A stretch of DNA of 45,506 nt from contig NW_027018298.1 of assembly GCF_032854445.1 (NCBI RefSeq), positions 1 through 45,506 on the forward strand, written 5' to 3'. A program made the position numbers and the translations under genes. Origin of the DNA: Liolophura sinensis (Eukaryota; Mollusca; Polyplacophora; Chitonida; Chitonidae). Below the pieces are notes generated by a model, which was not told where the DNA came from, did no database searches, and worked only from the letters and a program-made list of their open reading frames with translations. Below, in pieces: positions 23,543 to 37,839 of the stretch. Numbering within the stretch: the stretch's first letter is position 1; every line of letters starts with the position of its first letter.

Positions 23543-24642
23543 GTTATGTGCCCTTCGGTAGCCCAGACGACGTCAAATCTTTGGGCCAAGCCCATTTAAC
23601 TCACCCAGCAAATGTCTTACTTCTAAGTCGAAGACAAACTCAATGTCTTTATCTACATGTAGAAAAACCACACCATTTGTATATAAAAAAAACACAAGGT
23701 ACTTGATACAGTCCGCTGTAAAAAGTACAATTGAACACTGACCCACATCAATAAGGTGCCAAAAGATGCACAATTGGGCCAGGCATCTCCAGCTGTTGAA
23801 AAATTGCAAATTTCCTTGGTTTCCATGGAGTAAGAGCCGTTGCTGGGCACGTGATCTTGACATCAATGATTATTCATTTGTGGCTACAGCCAAAAGTATT
23901 GGTCGGAGAGCAACGCGGTTTGCACCATTCGATTTCTCGTCAAAAAATACGTCGGATTAGCCTCTTACCAGCAGCATTGGAACAGTTTTTCCACTTTTGG
24001 ATTTTTGCTTGGTCTTTTTGCTAATTGAAATCGGCTACATTAACTATGTACAATCGCGACTGGTCATTACTATATTCAACTTTTCATTATAAGTTATGTG
24101 CCCTTCGGTAGCCCAGACGACGTCAAATCTTTGGGCCAAGCCCATTTAACTCACCCAGCAAATGTCTTACTTCTAAGTCAAAGAGAAACTCAATGTCTTT
24201 ATCTACATGTAGAAAAACCACACCATTTGTATCTAAAAAAAACACAAGGTACTTGATACAGTCCGCTGTAAAAAGTACAATTGAACACTGACCCACATCA
24301 ATAAGGTGCCAAAAGATGCGCAATTGGGCCAGGCATCTCCAGCTGTTGAAAAATTGCAAATTTCCGTGGTTTCCATGGAGTAAGAGCCGTTGCTGGGCAC
24401 GTGATCTTGACATCAATGATTATTCATTTGTGGCTACAGCCAAAAGTATTGGTCGGAGAGCAACGCGGTTTGCACCATTCGATTTCTCGTGAAAAAATAC
24501 GTCGGATTAGCCTCTTACCAGCAGCATTGGAACAGTTTTTCCACTTTTGGATTTTTGCCTGGTATTTTTTCTAATTGAAATCGGCTACATTAACTATGTA
24601 CAATCGCGACTGGTCATTACTATATTCAACTTTTCATTATAA

Positions 24643-25742
24643 GTTATGTGCCCTTCGGTAGCCCAGACGACGTCAAATCTTTGGGCCAAGCCCATTTAAC
24701 TCACCCAGCAAATGTCTTACTTCTAAGTCGAAGACAAACTCAATGTCTTTATCTACATGTAGAAAATCCACACCATTTGTATATAAAGAAAACACAAGGT
24801 ACTTGATACAGTCCGCTGTAAAAAGTACAATTGAACACTGATCCACATCAATAAGGTGCCAAAAGATGCGCAATTGGGCCAGGCATCTCCAGCTGTTGAA
24901 AAATTGCAAATTTCCTTGGTTTCCATGGAGTAAGAGCAGTTGCTGGGCACGTGATCTTGACATCAATGATTATTCATTTGTGGCTACAGCCAACAGTATT
25001 GGTCGGAGAGCAACGCGGTTTGCACCATTCGATTTCTCGTGAAAAGATACGTCGGATTAGCCTCTTACCAGCAGCATTGGAACAGTTTTTCCACTTTTGG
25101 ATTTTTGCCTGGTATTTTTTCTAATTGAAATCGGCTACATTAACTATGTACAATCGCGACTGGTCATTACTATATTCAACTTTTCATTATAAGTTATGTG
25201 CCCTTCGGTAGCCCAGACGACGTCAAATCTTTGGGCCAAGCCCATTTAACTCACCCAGCAAATGTCTTACTTCTAAGTCGAAGACAAACTCAATGTCTTT
25301 ATCTACATGTAGAAAATCCACACCATTTGTATATAAAGAAAACACAAGGTACTTGATACAGTCCGCTGTAAAAAGTACAATTGAACACTGATCCACATCA
25401 ATAAGGTGCCAAAAGATGCGCAATTGGGCCAGGCATCTCCAGCTGTTGAAAAATTGCAAATTTCCTTGGTTTCCATGGAGTAAGAGCAGTTGCTGGGCAC
25501 GTGATCTTGACATCAATGATTATTCATTTGTGGCTACAGCCAACAGTATTGGTCGGAGAGCAACGCGGTTTGCACCATTCGATTTCTCGTGAAAAGATAC
25601 GTCGGATTAGCCTCTTACCAGCAGCATTGGAACAGTTTTTCCACTTTTGGATTTTTGCCTGGTATTTTTTCTAATTGAAATCGGCTACATTAACTATGTA
25701 CAATCGCGACTGGTCATTACTATATTCAACTTTTCATTATAA
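24643..25742. repeat. Tandem pair of apparently identical monomers (43-44)
   Basis: Two adjacent 550-bp monomers share every unusual base I can find: GATCCACATC, GAGCAGTTG, GCCAACAGTATT and GTGAAAAGATACG. By eye I see no difference. A third close relative at 28493 differs by AAAAG instead of AACAG. Confidence 0.85.
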
Positions 25743-26842
25743 GTTATGTGCCCTTCGGTAGCCCAGACGACGTCAAATCTTTGGGCCAAGCCCATTTAAC
25801 TCACCCAGCAAATGTCTTACTTCTAAGTCGAAGACAAACTCAATGTCTTTATCTACATGTAGAAAAACCACACCATTTGTATATAAAAAAAAACACAAGG
25901 TACTTGATACAGTCCGCTGTGAAAAGTACAATTGAACACTGACCCACATCAATAAGGTGCCAAAAGATGCGCAATTGGGCCAGGCATCTCCAGCTGTTGA
26001 AAAATTGCAAATTTCCGTGGTTTCCATGGAGTAAGAGCCGTTGCTGGGCACGTGATCTTGACATCAATGATTATTCATTTGTGGCTACAGCCAAAAGTAT
26101 TGGTCGGAGAGCAACGCGGTTTGCACCATTCGATTTCTCGTGAAAAAATACGTCGGATTAGCCTCTTACCAGCAGCATTGGAACAGTTTTTCCACTTTTG
26201 GATTTTTGCCTGGTATTTTTTCTAATTGAAATCGGCTACATTAACTATGTACAATCGCGACTGGTCATTACTATATTCAACTTTTCATTATAAGTTATGT
26301 GCCCTTCGGTAGCCCAGACGACGTCAAATCTTTGGGCCAAGCCCATTTAACTCACCCAGCAAATGTCTTACTTCTAAGTCGAAGACAAACTCAATGTCTT
26401 TATCTACATGTAGAAAAACCACACCATTTGTATATAAAAAAACACAAGGTACTTGATACAGTCCGCTGTAAAAAGTACAATTGAACACTGACCCACATCA
26501 ATAAGGTGCCAAAAGATGCGCAATTGGGCCAGGCATCTCCAGCTGTTGAAAAATTGCAAATTTCCTTGGTTTCCATGGAGTAAGAGCCGTTGCTGGGCAC
26601 GTGATCTTGACATCAATGATTATTCATTTGTGGCTACAGCCAAAAGTATTGGTCGGAGAGCAACGCGGTTTGCACCATTCGATTTCTCGTCAAAAAATAC
26701 GTCGGATTAGCCTCTTACCAGCAGCATTGGAACAGTTTTTCTACTATTGGATTTTTGCCTGGTCTTTTTGCTAATTGAAATCGGCTACATTAACTATGTA
26801 CAATCGCGACTGGTCATTACTATATTCAACTTTTCATTATAA

Positions 26843-27942
26843 GTTATGTGCCCTTCGGTAGCCCAGACGACGTCAAATCTTTGGGCCAAGCCCATTTAAC
26901 TCACCCAGCAAATGTCTTACTTCTAAGTCGAAGACAAACTCAATGTCTTTATCTACATGTAGAAAAACCACACCATTTGTATATAAAAAAACACAAGGTA
27001 CTTGATACAGTCCGCTGTAAAAAGTACAATTGAACACTGACCCACATCAATAAGGTGCCAAAAGATGCGCAATTGGGCCAGGCATCTCCAGCTGTTGAAA
27101 AATTGCAAATTTCCTTGGTTTCCATGGAGTAAGAGCCGTTGCTGGGCACTTGATCTTGACATTAATGATTATTCATTTGTGGCTACAGCCAAAAGTATTG
27201 GTCGATGCGCAACGCGGTTTGCACCATTCGATTTCTCGTCAAAAAATACGTCGGATTAGCCTCTTACCAGCAGCATTGGAACAGTTTTTCCACTTTTGGA
27301 TTTTTGCCTGGTATTTTTTTCTAATTGAAATCGGCTACATTAACTATGTACAATCGCGACTGGTCATTACTATATTCAACTTTTCATTATAAGTTATGTG
27401 CCCTTCGGTAGCCCAGACGACGTCAAATCTTTGGGCCAAGCCCATTTAACTCACCCAGCAAATGTCTTACTTCTAAGTCGAAGACAAACTCAATGTCTTT
27501 ATCTACATGTAGAAAATCCACACCATTTGTATATAAAGAAAACACAAGGTACTTGATACAGTCCGCTGTTAAAAGTACAATTGAACACTGACCCACATCA
27601 ATAAGGTGCCAAAAGATGCGCAATTGGGCCAGGCATCTCCAGCTGTTGAAAAATTGCAAATTTCCTTGGTTTCCATGGAGTAAGAGCAGTTGCTGGGCAC
27701 GTGATCTTGACATCAATGATTATTCATTTGTGGCTACAGCCAAAAGTATTGGTCGGAGAGCAACGCGGTTTGCACCATTCGATTTCTCGTGAAAAAATAC
27801 GTCGGATTAGCCTCTTACCAGCAGCATTGGAACAGTTTTTCCACTTTTGGATTTTTGCCTGGTATTTTTTCTAATTGAAATCGGCTACATTAACTATGTA
27901 CAATCGCGACTGGTCATTACTATATTCAACTTTTCATTATAA
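26843..27942. repeat. Monomer pair 47-48, partner of 29593-30690
   Basis: The first monomer has a 7-base A-tract, CACTTGATCTTGACATTAATG and GGTATTTTTTTC. The second has CTGTTAAAAG and GAGCAGTTG. The pair recurs 2750 bp (five monomers) to the right. Confidence 0.8.
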
Positions 27943-29592
27943 GTTATGTGCCCTTCGGTAGCCCAGACGACGTCAAATCTTTGGGCCAAGCCCATTTAAC
28001 TCACCCAGCAAATGTCTTACTTCTAAGTCGAAGACAAACTCAATGTCTTTATCTACATGTAGAAAAACCACACCATTTGTATCTAAAAAAAACACAAGAT
28101 ACTTGATACAGTCCGCTGTAAAAAGTACAATTGAACACTGACCCACATCAATAAGGTGCCAAAAGATGCGCAATTGGGCCAGGCATCTCCAGCTGTTGAA
28201 AAATTGCAAATTTCCGTGGTTTCCATGGAGTAAGAGCCGTTGCTGGGCACGTGATCTTGAAATCAATGATTATTCATTTGTGGCTACAGCCAAAAGTATT
28301 GGTCGGAGAGCAACGCGGTTTGCACCATTCGATTTCTCGTCAAAAAATACGTCGGATTAGCCTCTTACCAGCAGCATTGGAACAGTTTTTCCACTTTTGG
28401 ATTTTTGCCTGGTATTTTTTCTAATTGAAATCGGCTACATTAACTATGTACAATCGCGACTGGTCATTACTATATTCAACTTTTCATTATAAGTTATGTG
28501 CCCTTCGGTAGCCCAGACGACGTCAAATCTTTGGGCCAAGCCCATTTAACTCACCCAGCAAATGTCTTACTTCTAAGTCGAAGACAAACTCAATGTCTTT
28601 ATCTACATGTAGAAAATCCACACCATTTGTATATAAAGAAAACACAAGGTACTTGATACAGTCCGCTGTAAAAAGTACAATTGAACACTGATCCACATCA
28701 ATAAGGTGCCAAAAGATGCGCAATTGGGCCAGGCATCTCCAGCTGTTGAAAAATTGCAAATTTCCTTGGTTTCCATGGAGTAAGAGCAGTTGCTGGGCAC
28801 GTGATCTTGACATCAATGATTATTCATTTGTGGCTACAGCCAAAAGTATTGGTCGGAGAGCAACGCGGTTTGCACCATTCGATTTCTCGTGAAAAGATAC
28901 GTCGGATTAGCCTCTTACCAGCAGCATTGGAACAGTTTTTCCACTTTTGGATTTTTGCCTGGTATTTTTTCTAATTGAAATCGGCTACATTAACTATGTA
29001 CAATCGCGACTGGTCATTACTATATTCAACTTTTCATTATAAGTTATGTGCCCTTCGGTAGCCCAGACGATGTCAAATCTTTGGGCCAAGCCCATTTAAC
29101 TCACCCAGCAAATGTCTTACTTCTAAGTCGAAGACAAACTCAATGTCTTTATCTACATGTAGAAAAACCACACCATTTGTATATAAAAAAAACACAAGGT
29201 ACTTGATACAGTCCGCTGTGAAAAGTACAATTGAACACTGACCCACATCAATAAGGTGCCAAAAGATGCGCAATTGGGCCAGGCATCTCCAGCTGTTGAA
29301 AAATTGCAAATTTCCTTGGTTTCCATGGAGTAAGAGCCGTTGCTGGGCACGTGATCTTGACATCAATGATTATTCATTTGTGGCTACAGCCAAAAGTATT
29401 GGTCGGAGCGCAACGCGGTTTGCACCATTCGATTTCTCGTGAAAAAATACGTCGGATTAGCCTCTTACCAGCAGCATTGGAACAGTTTTTCCACTTTTGG
29501 ATTTTTGCCTGGTATTTTTTCTAATTGAAATCGGCTACATTAACTATGTACAATCGCGACTGGTCATTACTATATTCAACTTTTCATTATAA

Positions 29593-30690
29593 GTTATGTG
29601 CCCTTCGGTAGCCCAGACGACGTCAAATCTTTGGGCCAAGCCCATTTAACTCACCCAGCAAATGTCTTACTTCTAAGTCGAAGACAAACTCAATGTCTTT
29701 ATCTACATGTAGAAAAACCACACCATTTGTATATAAAAAAACACAAGGTACTTGATACAGTCCGCTGTAAAAAGTACAATTGAACACTGACCCACATCAA
29801 TAAGGTGCCAAAAGATGCGCAATTGGGCCAGGCATCTCCAGCTGTTGAAAAATTGCAAATTTCCTTGGTTTCCATGGAGTAAGAGCCGTTGCTGGGCACT
29901 TGATCTTGACATTAATGATTATTCATTTGTGGCTACAGCCAAAAGTATTGGTCGGAGCGCAACGCGGTTTGCACCATTCGATTTCTCGTCAAAAAATACG
30001 TCGGATTAGCCTCTTACCAGCAGCATTGGAACAGTTTTTCCACTTTTGGATTTTTGCCTGGTATTTTTTTCTAATTGAAATCGGCTACATTAACTATGTA
30101 CAATCGCGACTGGTCATTACTATATTCAACTTTTCATTATAAGTTATGTGCCCTTCGGTAGCCCAGACGACGTCAAATCTTTGGGCCAAGCCCATTTAAC
30201 TCACCCAGCAAATGTCTTACTTCTAAGTCGAAGACAAACTCAATGTCTTTATCTACATGTAGAAAATCCACACCATTTGTATATAAAGAAAACACAAGGT
30301 ACTTGATACAGTCCGCTGTTAAAAGTACAATTGAACACTGACCCACATCAATAAGGTGCCAAAAGATGCGCAATTGGGCCAGGCATCTCCAGCTGTTGAA
30401 AAATTGCAAATTTCCTTGGTTTCCATGGAGTAAGAGCAGTTGCTGGGCACGTGATCTTGACATCAATGATTATTCATTTGTGGCTACAGCCAAAAGTATT
30501 GGTCGGAGAGCAACGCGGTTTGCACCATTCGATTTCTCGTCAAAAAATACGTCGGATTAGCCTCTTACCAGCCGCATTGGAACAGTTTTTCCACTTTGGA
30601 TTTTTGCCTGTCTTTTTGCTAATTGAAATCGGCTACATTAACTATGTACAATCGCGACTGGTCATTACTATATTCAACTTTTCATTATAA
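29593..30690. repeat. Monomer pair 52-53, partner of 26843-27942
   Basis: Same linked marks as 26843-27942. The second monomer's tail here has lost two bases (CACTTTGG and CCTGTC), which marks the start of the indel-rich zone. Confidence 0.8.
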
Positions 30691-33600
30691 GTTATGTGCC
30701 CTTTGGTAGCCCAGACGACGTCAAATCTTTGGGCCAAGCCCATTTAACTCACCCAGCAAATGTCTTACTTCTAAGTCGAAGACAAACTCAATGTCTTTAT
30801 CTACATGTAGAAAAACCACACCATTTGTATATAAAAAAAACACAAGGTACTTGATACAGTCCGCTGTGAAAAGTACAATTGAACACTGACCCACATCAAT
30901 AAGGTGCCAAAAGATGCGCAATTGGGCCAGGCATCTCCAGCTGTTGAAAAATTGCAAATTTCCTTGGTTTCCATGGAGTAAGAGCCGTTGCTGGGCACGT
31001 GATCTTGACATCAATGATTATTCATTTGTGGCTACAGCCAAAAGTATTGGTCGGAGCGCAACGCGGTTTGCACCATTCGATTTCTCGTGAAAAAAATACG
31101 TCGGATTAGCCTCTTACCAGCAGCATTGGAACAGTTTTTTCCATTTTTGGATTTTTGCCTGTATTTTTTCTAATTGAAATCGGCTACATTAACTATGTAC
31201 AATCGCGACTGGTCATTACTATATTCAACTTTTCATTATAAGTTATGTGCCCTTCGGTAGCCCAGACGAACGTCAAATCTTTGGGCCAAGCCCATTTAAC
31301 TCACCCAGCAAATGTCTTACTTCTAAGTCGAAGACAAACTCAATGTCTTTATCTACATGTAGAAAAACCCACACCATTTGTATATAAAAAAAACACAAGG
31401 TACTTGATACAGTCCGCTGTAAAAAGTACAATTGAACACTGACCCACATCAATAAGGTGCCAAAAGATGCGCAATTGGGCCAGGCATCTCCAGCTGTTGA
31501 AAAATTGCAAATTTCCTTGGTTTCCATGGAGTAAGAGCAGTTGCTGGGCACGTGATCTTGACATCAATGATTATTCATTTGTGGCTACAGCCAAAAGTAT
31601 TGGTCGGAGAGCAACGCGGTTTGCACCATTCGATTTCTCGTGAAAAAATACGTCGGATTAGCCTCTTACCAGCAGCATTGGACACAGTTTTTCCACTTTT
31701 GGATTTTTGCCTGGTATTTTTTCTAATTGAAATCGGCTACATTAACTATGTACAATCGCGACTGGTCATTACTATATATTCAACTTTTCATTATAAGTTA
31801 TGTGCCCTTCGGTAGCCCAGACGACGTCAAATCTTTGGGCCAAGCCCATTTAACTCACCCAGCAAATGTCTTACTTCTAAGTCGAAGACAAACTCAATGT
31901 CTTTATCTACATGTAGAAAAACCACACCATTTGTATATAAAAAAAACACAAGGTACTTGATACAGTCCGCTGTAAAAAGTACAATTGAACACTGACCCAC
32001 ATCAATAAGGTGCCAAAAGATGCGCAATTGGCCAGGCATCTCCAGCTGTTGAAAAATTGCAAATTTCCGTGGTTTCCATGGAGTAAGAGCCGTTGCTGGG
32101 CACGTGATCTTGACATCAATGATTATTCATTTGTGGCTACAGCCAAAAGTATTGGTCGTAGAGCAACGCGGTTTGCACCATTCGATTTCTCGTGAAAAAA
32201 TACGTCGGAGTAGCCTCTTACCAGCAGCATTGGAACAGTTTTTCCACTTTTGGATTTTTGCCTGGTCTTTTTGCTAATTGAAATCGGCTACATTAACTAT
32301 GTACAATCGCGACTGGTCATTACTATATTCAACTTTTCATTATAAGTTATGTGCCCTTCGGTAGCCCAGACGACGTCAAATCTTTGGGCCAAGCCCATTT
32401 AACTCACCCAGCAAATGTCTTACTTCTAAGTCGAAGACAAACTCAATGTCTTTATCTACATGTAGAAAATCCACACCATTTGTATATAAAGAAAACACAA
32501 GGTACTTGATACAGTCCGCTGTAAAAAGTACAATTGAACACTGACCCACATCAATAAGGTGCCAAAAGATGCGCAATTGGGCCAGGCATCTCCAGCTGTT
32601 GAAAAATTGCAAATTTCCTTGGTTTCCATGGAGTAAGAGCCGTTGCTGGGCACGTGATCTTGACATCAATGATTATTCATTTGTGGCTACAGCCAAAAGT
32701 ATTGGTCGGAGAGCAACGCGGTTTGCACCATTCGATTTCTCGTGAAAAAATACGTCGGATTAGCCTCTTACCAGCAGCATTGGAACAGTTTTTCCACTTT
32801 TGGATTTTTGCCTGGTCTTTTTGCTAATTGAAATCGGCTACATTAACTATGTACAATCGCGACTGGTCATTACTATATTCAACTTTTCATTATAAGTTAT
32901 GTGCCCTTCGGTAGCCCAGACGACGTCAAATCTTTGGGCCAAGCCCATTTATCTCACCCAGCAAATGTCTTACTTCTAAGTCGAAGACAAACTCAATGTC
33001 TTTATCTACATGTAGAAAAACCACACCATTTGTATATAAAAAAACACAAGGTACTTGATACAGTCCGCTGTAAAAAGTACAATTGAACACTGACCCACAT
33101 CAATAAGGTGCCAAAAGATGCGCAATTGGGCCAGGCATCTCCAGCTGTTGAAAAATTGCAAATTTCCTTGGTTTCCATGGAGTAAGAGCCGTTGCTGGGC
33201 ACTTGATCTTGACATTAATGATTATTCATATTGTGGCTACAGCCAAAAGTATTGGTCGGAGCGCAACGCGGTTTGCACCATTCGATTTCTCGTCAAAAAA
33301 TACGTCGATTAGCCTCTTACCAGCAGCATTGGAACAGTTTTTCCACTTTTGGATTTTTGCCTGGTATTTTTTTCTAATTGAAATCGGCTACATTAACTAT
33401 GTAACAATCGCGACTGGTCATTACTATATTCAACTTTTCATTATAAGTTATGTGCCCTTCGGTAGCCCAGACGACGTCAAATCTTTGGGCCAAGCCATTT
33501 AACTCACCCAGCAAATGTCTTACTTCTAAGTCGAAAGACAACTCAATGTCTTTATCTACATGTAGAAAATCCACACCATTTGTATATAAAGAAAACACAA

Positions 33601-35089
33601 GGTACTTGATACAGTCCGCTGTAAAAAGTACAATTGAAACACTGACCCAACATCAATAAGGTGCCAAAAGATGCGCAATTGGGCCAGGCATCTCCAGCTG
33701 TTGAAAAATTGCAAATTTCCTTGGTTTCCATGGAGTAAGAGCCGTTGCTGGGCACGTGATCTTGACATCAATGATTATTCATTTGTGGCTACAGCCAAAA
33801 AGTATTGGTCTGAGAGCAACGCGGTTTGCACCATTCGATTTCTCGTCAAAAAATACGTCGGATTAGCCTCTTACCAGCAGCATTGGAACAGTTTTTCCAC
33901 TTTTGGATTTTTGCCTGGTCTTTTTGCTAATTGAAATCGGCTACATTAACTATGTACAATCGCGACTGGTCATTACTATATTCACTTTTCATTATAAGTT
34001 ATGTGCCCTTCGTAGCCCAGACGACGTCAAATCTTTGGGCCAAGCCCATTTAACTCACCCAGCAAATGTCTTACTTCTAAGTCGAAGAGAAACTCAATGT
34101 CTTTATCTACATGTAGAAAAACCACACCATTTGTATATAAAAAAAACACAAGGTACTTGATACAGTCCGCTGTAAAAAGTACAATTGAACACTGACCCAC
34201 ATCAATAAGGTGCCAAAAGATGCGCAATTGGGCCAGGCATCTCCAGCTGTTGAAAATTGCAAATTTCCTTGGTTTCCATGGAGTAAGAGCCGTTGCTGGG
34301 CACTTGATCTTGACATTAATGATTATTCATTTGTGGCTACAGCCAAAAGTATTGGTCGGAGCGCAACGCGGTTTGCACCATTCGATTTCTCGTCAAAAAA
34401 TACGTCGGATTAGCCTCTTACCAGCAGCATTGGAACAGTTTTTCCACTTTGGATTTTTGCCTGGTATTTTTTTCTAATTGAAATCGGCTACATTAACTAT
34501 GTACAATCGCGACTGGTCATTACTATTCAACTTTTCATTATAAGTTAGGTGCCCTTCGGTAGCCCAGACGACGTCAAATCTTTGGGCCAAGCCCATTTAA
34601 CTCACCCAGCAAATGTCTTACTTCTAAGTCGAAGACAAACTCAATGTCTTTATCTACATGTAGAAAATCCACACATTTGTATATAAAGAAAACACAAGGT
34701 ACTTGATACAGTCCGCTGTAAAAAAGTACAATTGAACACGACCCACATCAATAAGGTGCCAAAAGATGCGCAATTGGCCAGGCATCTCCAGCTGTTGAAA
34801 AATTGCAAATTTCCTTGGTTTCCAGGAGTAAGAGCCGTTGCTGGGCACGTGATCTTGACATCAATGATTATTCATTTGTGGCTACAGCCAAAAGTATTGG
34901 TCTGAGAGCAACGCGGTTTGCACCATTCGATTTCTCGTCAAAAAATACGTCGGATAGCCTCTTACCAGCAGCATTGGAACAGTTTTCCACTTTTGGATTT
35001 TTGCCTGGTCTTTTTGCTAATTGAAATCGGCTACATTAACCTATGTACAATCGCGACTGGTCATTACTATATTCAACTTTTCATTATAA

Positions 35090-37839
35090 GTTATGTGCCC
35101 TTCGGTAGCCAGACGACGTCAAATCTTTGGGCCAAGCCCATTTAACTCACCCAGCAAATGTTCTTACTTCTAAGTCGAAGAGAAACTCAATGTCTTTATC
35201 TACATGTAGAAAAACCACACCATTTGTATATAAAAAAAACACAAGGTACTTGATACAGTCCCGCTGTAAAAAGTACAATTGAACACTGACCCACATCAAT
35301 AGGTGCCGAAAAGATGCGCAATGGGCCAGGCATCTCCAGCTGTTGAAAAATTGCAAATTTCCGTGGTTTCCATGGAGTAAGAGCCGTTGCTGGGCACGTG
35401 ACTTGACATCAATGATTATTCATTTGTGGCTACAGCCAAAAGTATTGTCGGAGAGCAAACCGCGGTTTGCACCATTCGATTTCTCGTCAAAAAAATACGT
35501 CGGATAGCCTCTTACCAGCAGCATTGGAACAGTTTTTCCACTTTTGGATTTTTGCCTGGTATTTTTTCTAATTGAAATCGGCTACATTAACTATGTACCA
35601 TCGCGACTGGTCATTACTATATTCAACTTTTCATTATAAGTTATGTGCCCTTCGGTAGCCCAGACGACGTCAAATCTTTGGGCCAAGCCCATTTAACTCA
35701 CCCAGCAAATGTCTTACTTCTAAGTCGAAGACAAACTCAATGTCTTTATCTACATGTAGAAAAACCACACCATTTGTATATAAAAAAAACACAAGGTACT
35801 TGATACAGTCCGCTGTAAAAAGTACAATTGAACACTGACCCACATCAATAAGGTGCCAAAAGATGCGCAATCGGGCCAGGCATCTCCAGCTGTTGAAAAA
35901 TTGCAAATTTCCGTGGTTTCCATGGAGTAAGAGCCGTTGCTGGGCACGTGATCTTGACATCAATGATTATTCATTTGTGGCTACAGCCAAAAGTATTGGT
36001 CGGAGAGCAACGCGGTTTGCACCATTCGATTTCTCGTGAAAAAATACGTCGGATTAGCCTCTTACCAGCAGCATTGGAACAGTTTTTCCACTTTTGGATT
36101 TTTGCCTGGTATTTTTTCTAATTGAAATCGGCTACATTAACTATGTACAATCGCGACTGGTCATTACTATATTCAACTTTTCATTATAAGTTATGTGCCC
36201 TTCGGTAGCCCAGACGACGTCAAATCTTTGGGCCAAGCCCATTTAACTCACCCAGCAAATGTCTTACTTCTAAGTCGAAGACAAACTCAATGTCTTTATC
36301 TACATGTAGAAAATCCACACCATTTGTATATAAAGAAAACACAAGGTACTTGATACAGTCCGCTGTAAAAAGTACAATTGAACACTGACCCACATCAATA
36401 AGGTGCCAAAAGATGCGCAATTGGGCCAGGCATCTCCAGCTGTTGAAAAATTGCAAATTTCCTTGGTTTCCATGGAGTAAGAGCAGTTGCTGGGCACGTG
36501 ATCTTGACATCAATGATTATTCATTTGTGGCTACAGCCAAAAGTATTGGTCGGAGAGCAACGCGGTTTGCACCATTCGATTTCTCGTGAAAAAATACGTC
36601 GGATTAGCCTCTTACCAGCAGCATTGGAACAGTTTTTCCACTTTTGGATTTTTGCCTGGTCTTTTTGCTAATTGAAATCGGCTACATTAACTATGTACAA
36701 TCGCGACTGGTCATTACTATATTCAACTTTTCATTATAAGTTATGTGCCCTTCGGTAGCCCAGACGACGTCAAATCTTTGGGCCAAGCCCATTTAACTCA
36801 CCCAGCAAATGTCTTACTTCTAAGTCGAAGACAAACTCAATGTCTTTATCTACATGTAGAAAAACCACACCATTTGTATATAAAAAAAACACAAGGTACT
36901 TGATACAGTCCGCTGTGAAAAGTACAATTGAACACTGACCCACATCAATAAGGTGCCAAAAGATGCGCAATTGGGCCAGGCATCTCCAGCTGTTGAAAAA
37001 TTGCAAATTTCCTTGGTTTCCATGGAGTAAGAGCCGTTGCTGGGCACGTGATCTTGACATCAATGATTATTTATTTGTGGCTACAGCCAAAAGTATTGGT
37101 CGGAGAGCAACGCGGTTTGCACCATTCGATTTCTCGTCAAAAAATACGTCGGATTAGCCTCTTACCAGCAGCATAGGAACAGTTTTTCCACTTTTGGATT
37201 TTTGCCTGGTCTTTTTGCTAATTGAAATCGGCTACATTAACTATGTACAATCGCGACTGGTCATTACTATATTCAACTTTTCATTATAAGTTATGTGCCC
37301 TTCGGTAGCCCAGACGACGTCAAATCTTTGGGCCAAGCCCATTTAACTCACCCAGCAAATGTCTTACTTCTAAGTCGAAGACAAACTCAATGTCTTTATC
37401 TACATGTAGAAAAACCACACCATTTGTATATAAAAAAAACACAAGGTACTTGATACAGTCCGCTGTAAAAAGTACAATTGAACACTGACCCACATCAATA
37501 AGGTGCCAAAAGATGCGTAATTGGGCCAGGCATCTCCAGCTGTTGAAAAATTGCAAATTTCCTTGGTTTCCATGGAGTAAGAGCCGTTGCTGTGCACGTG
37601 ATCTTGACATCAATGATTATTCATTTGTGGCTACAGCCAAAAGTATTGGTCGGAGAGCAACGCGGTTTGCACCATTCGATTTCTCGTCAAAAAATACGTC
37701 GGATTAGCCTCTTACCAGCAGCATTGGAACAGGTTTTCCACTTTTGGATTTTTGCCTGGTCTTTTTGCTAATTGAAATCGGCTACATTAACTATGTACAA
37801 TCGCGACTGGTCATTACTATATTCAACTTTTCATTATAA
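35090..37839. repeat. Higher-order repeat block, copy 2 (monomers 62-66)
   Basis: Carries the first five marks of the 20242 block in the same order. It also shares with copy 3 the private changes TTATTTGTGG and GCATAGGAAC (in 36740) and CTGTGCACG (in 37290). The first monomer is full of single-base indels; the rest are clean. Confidence 0.82.
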
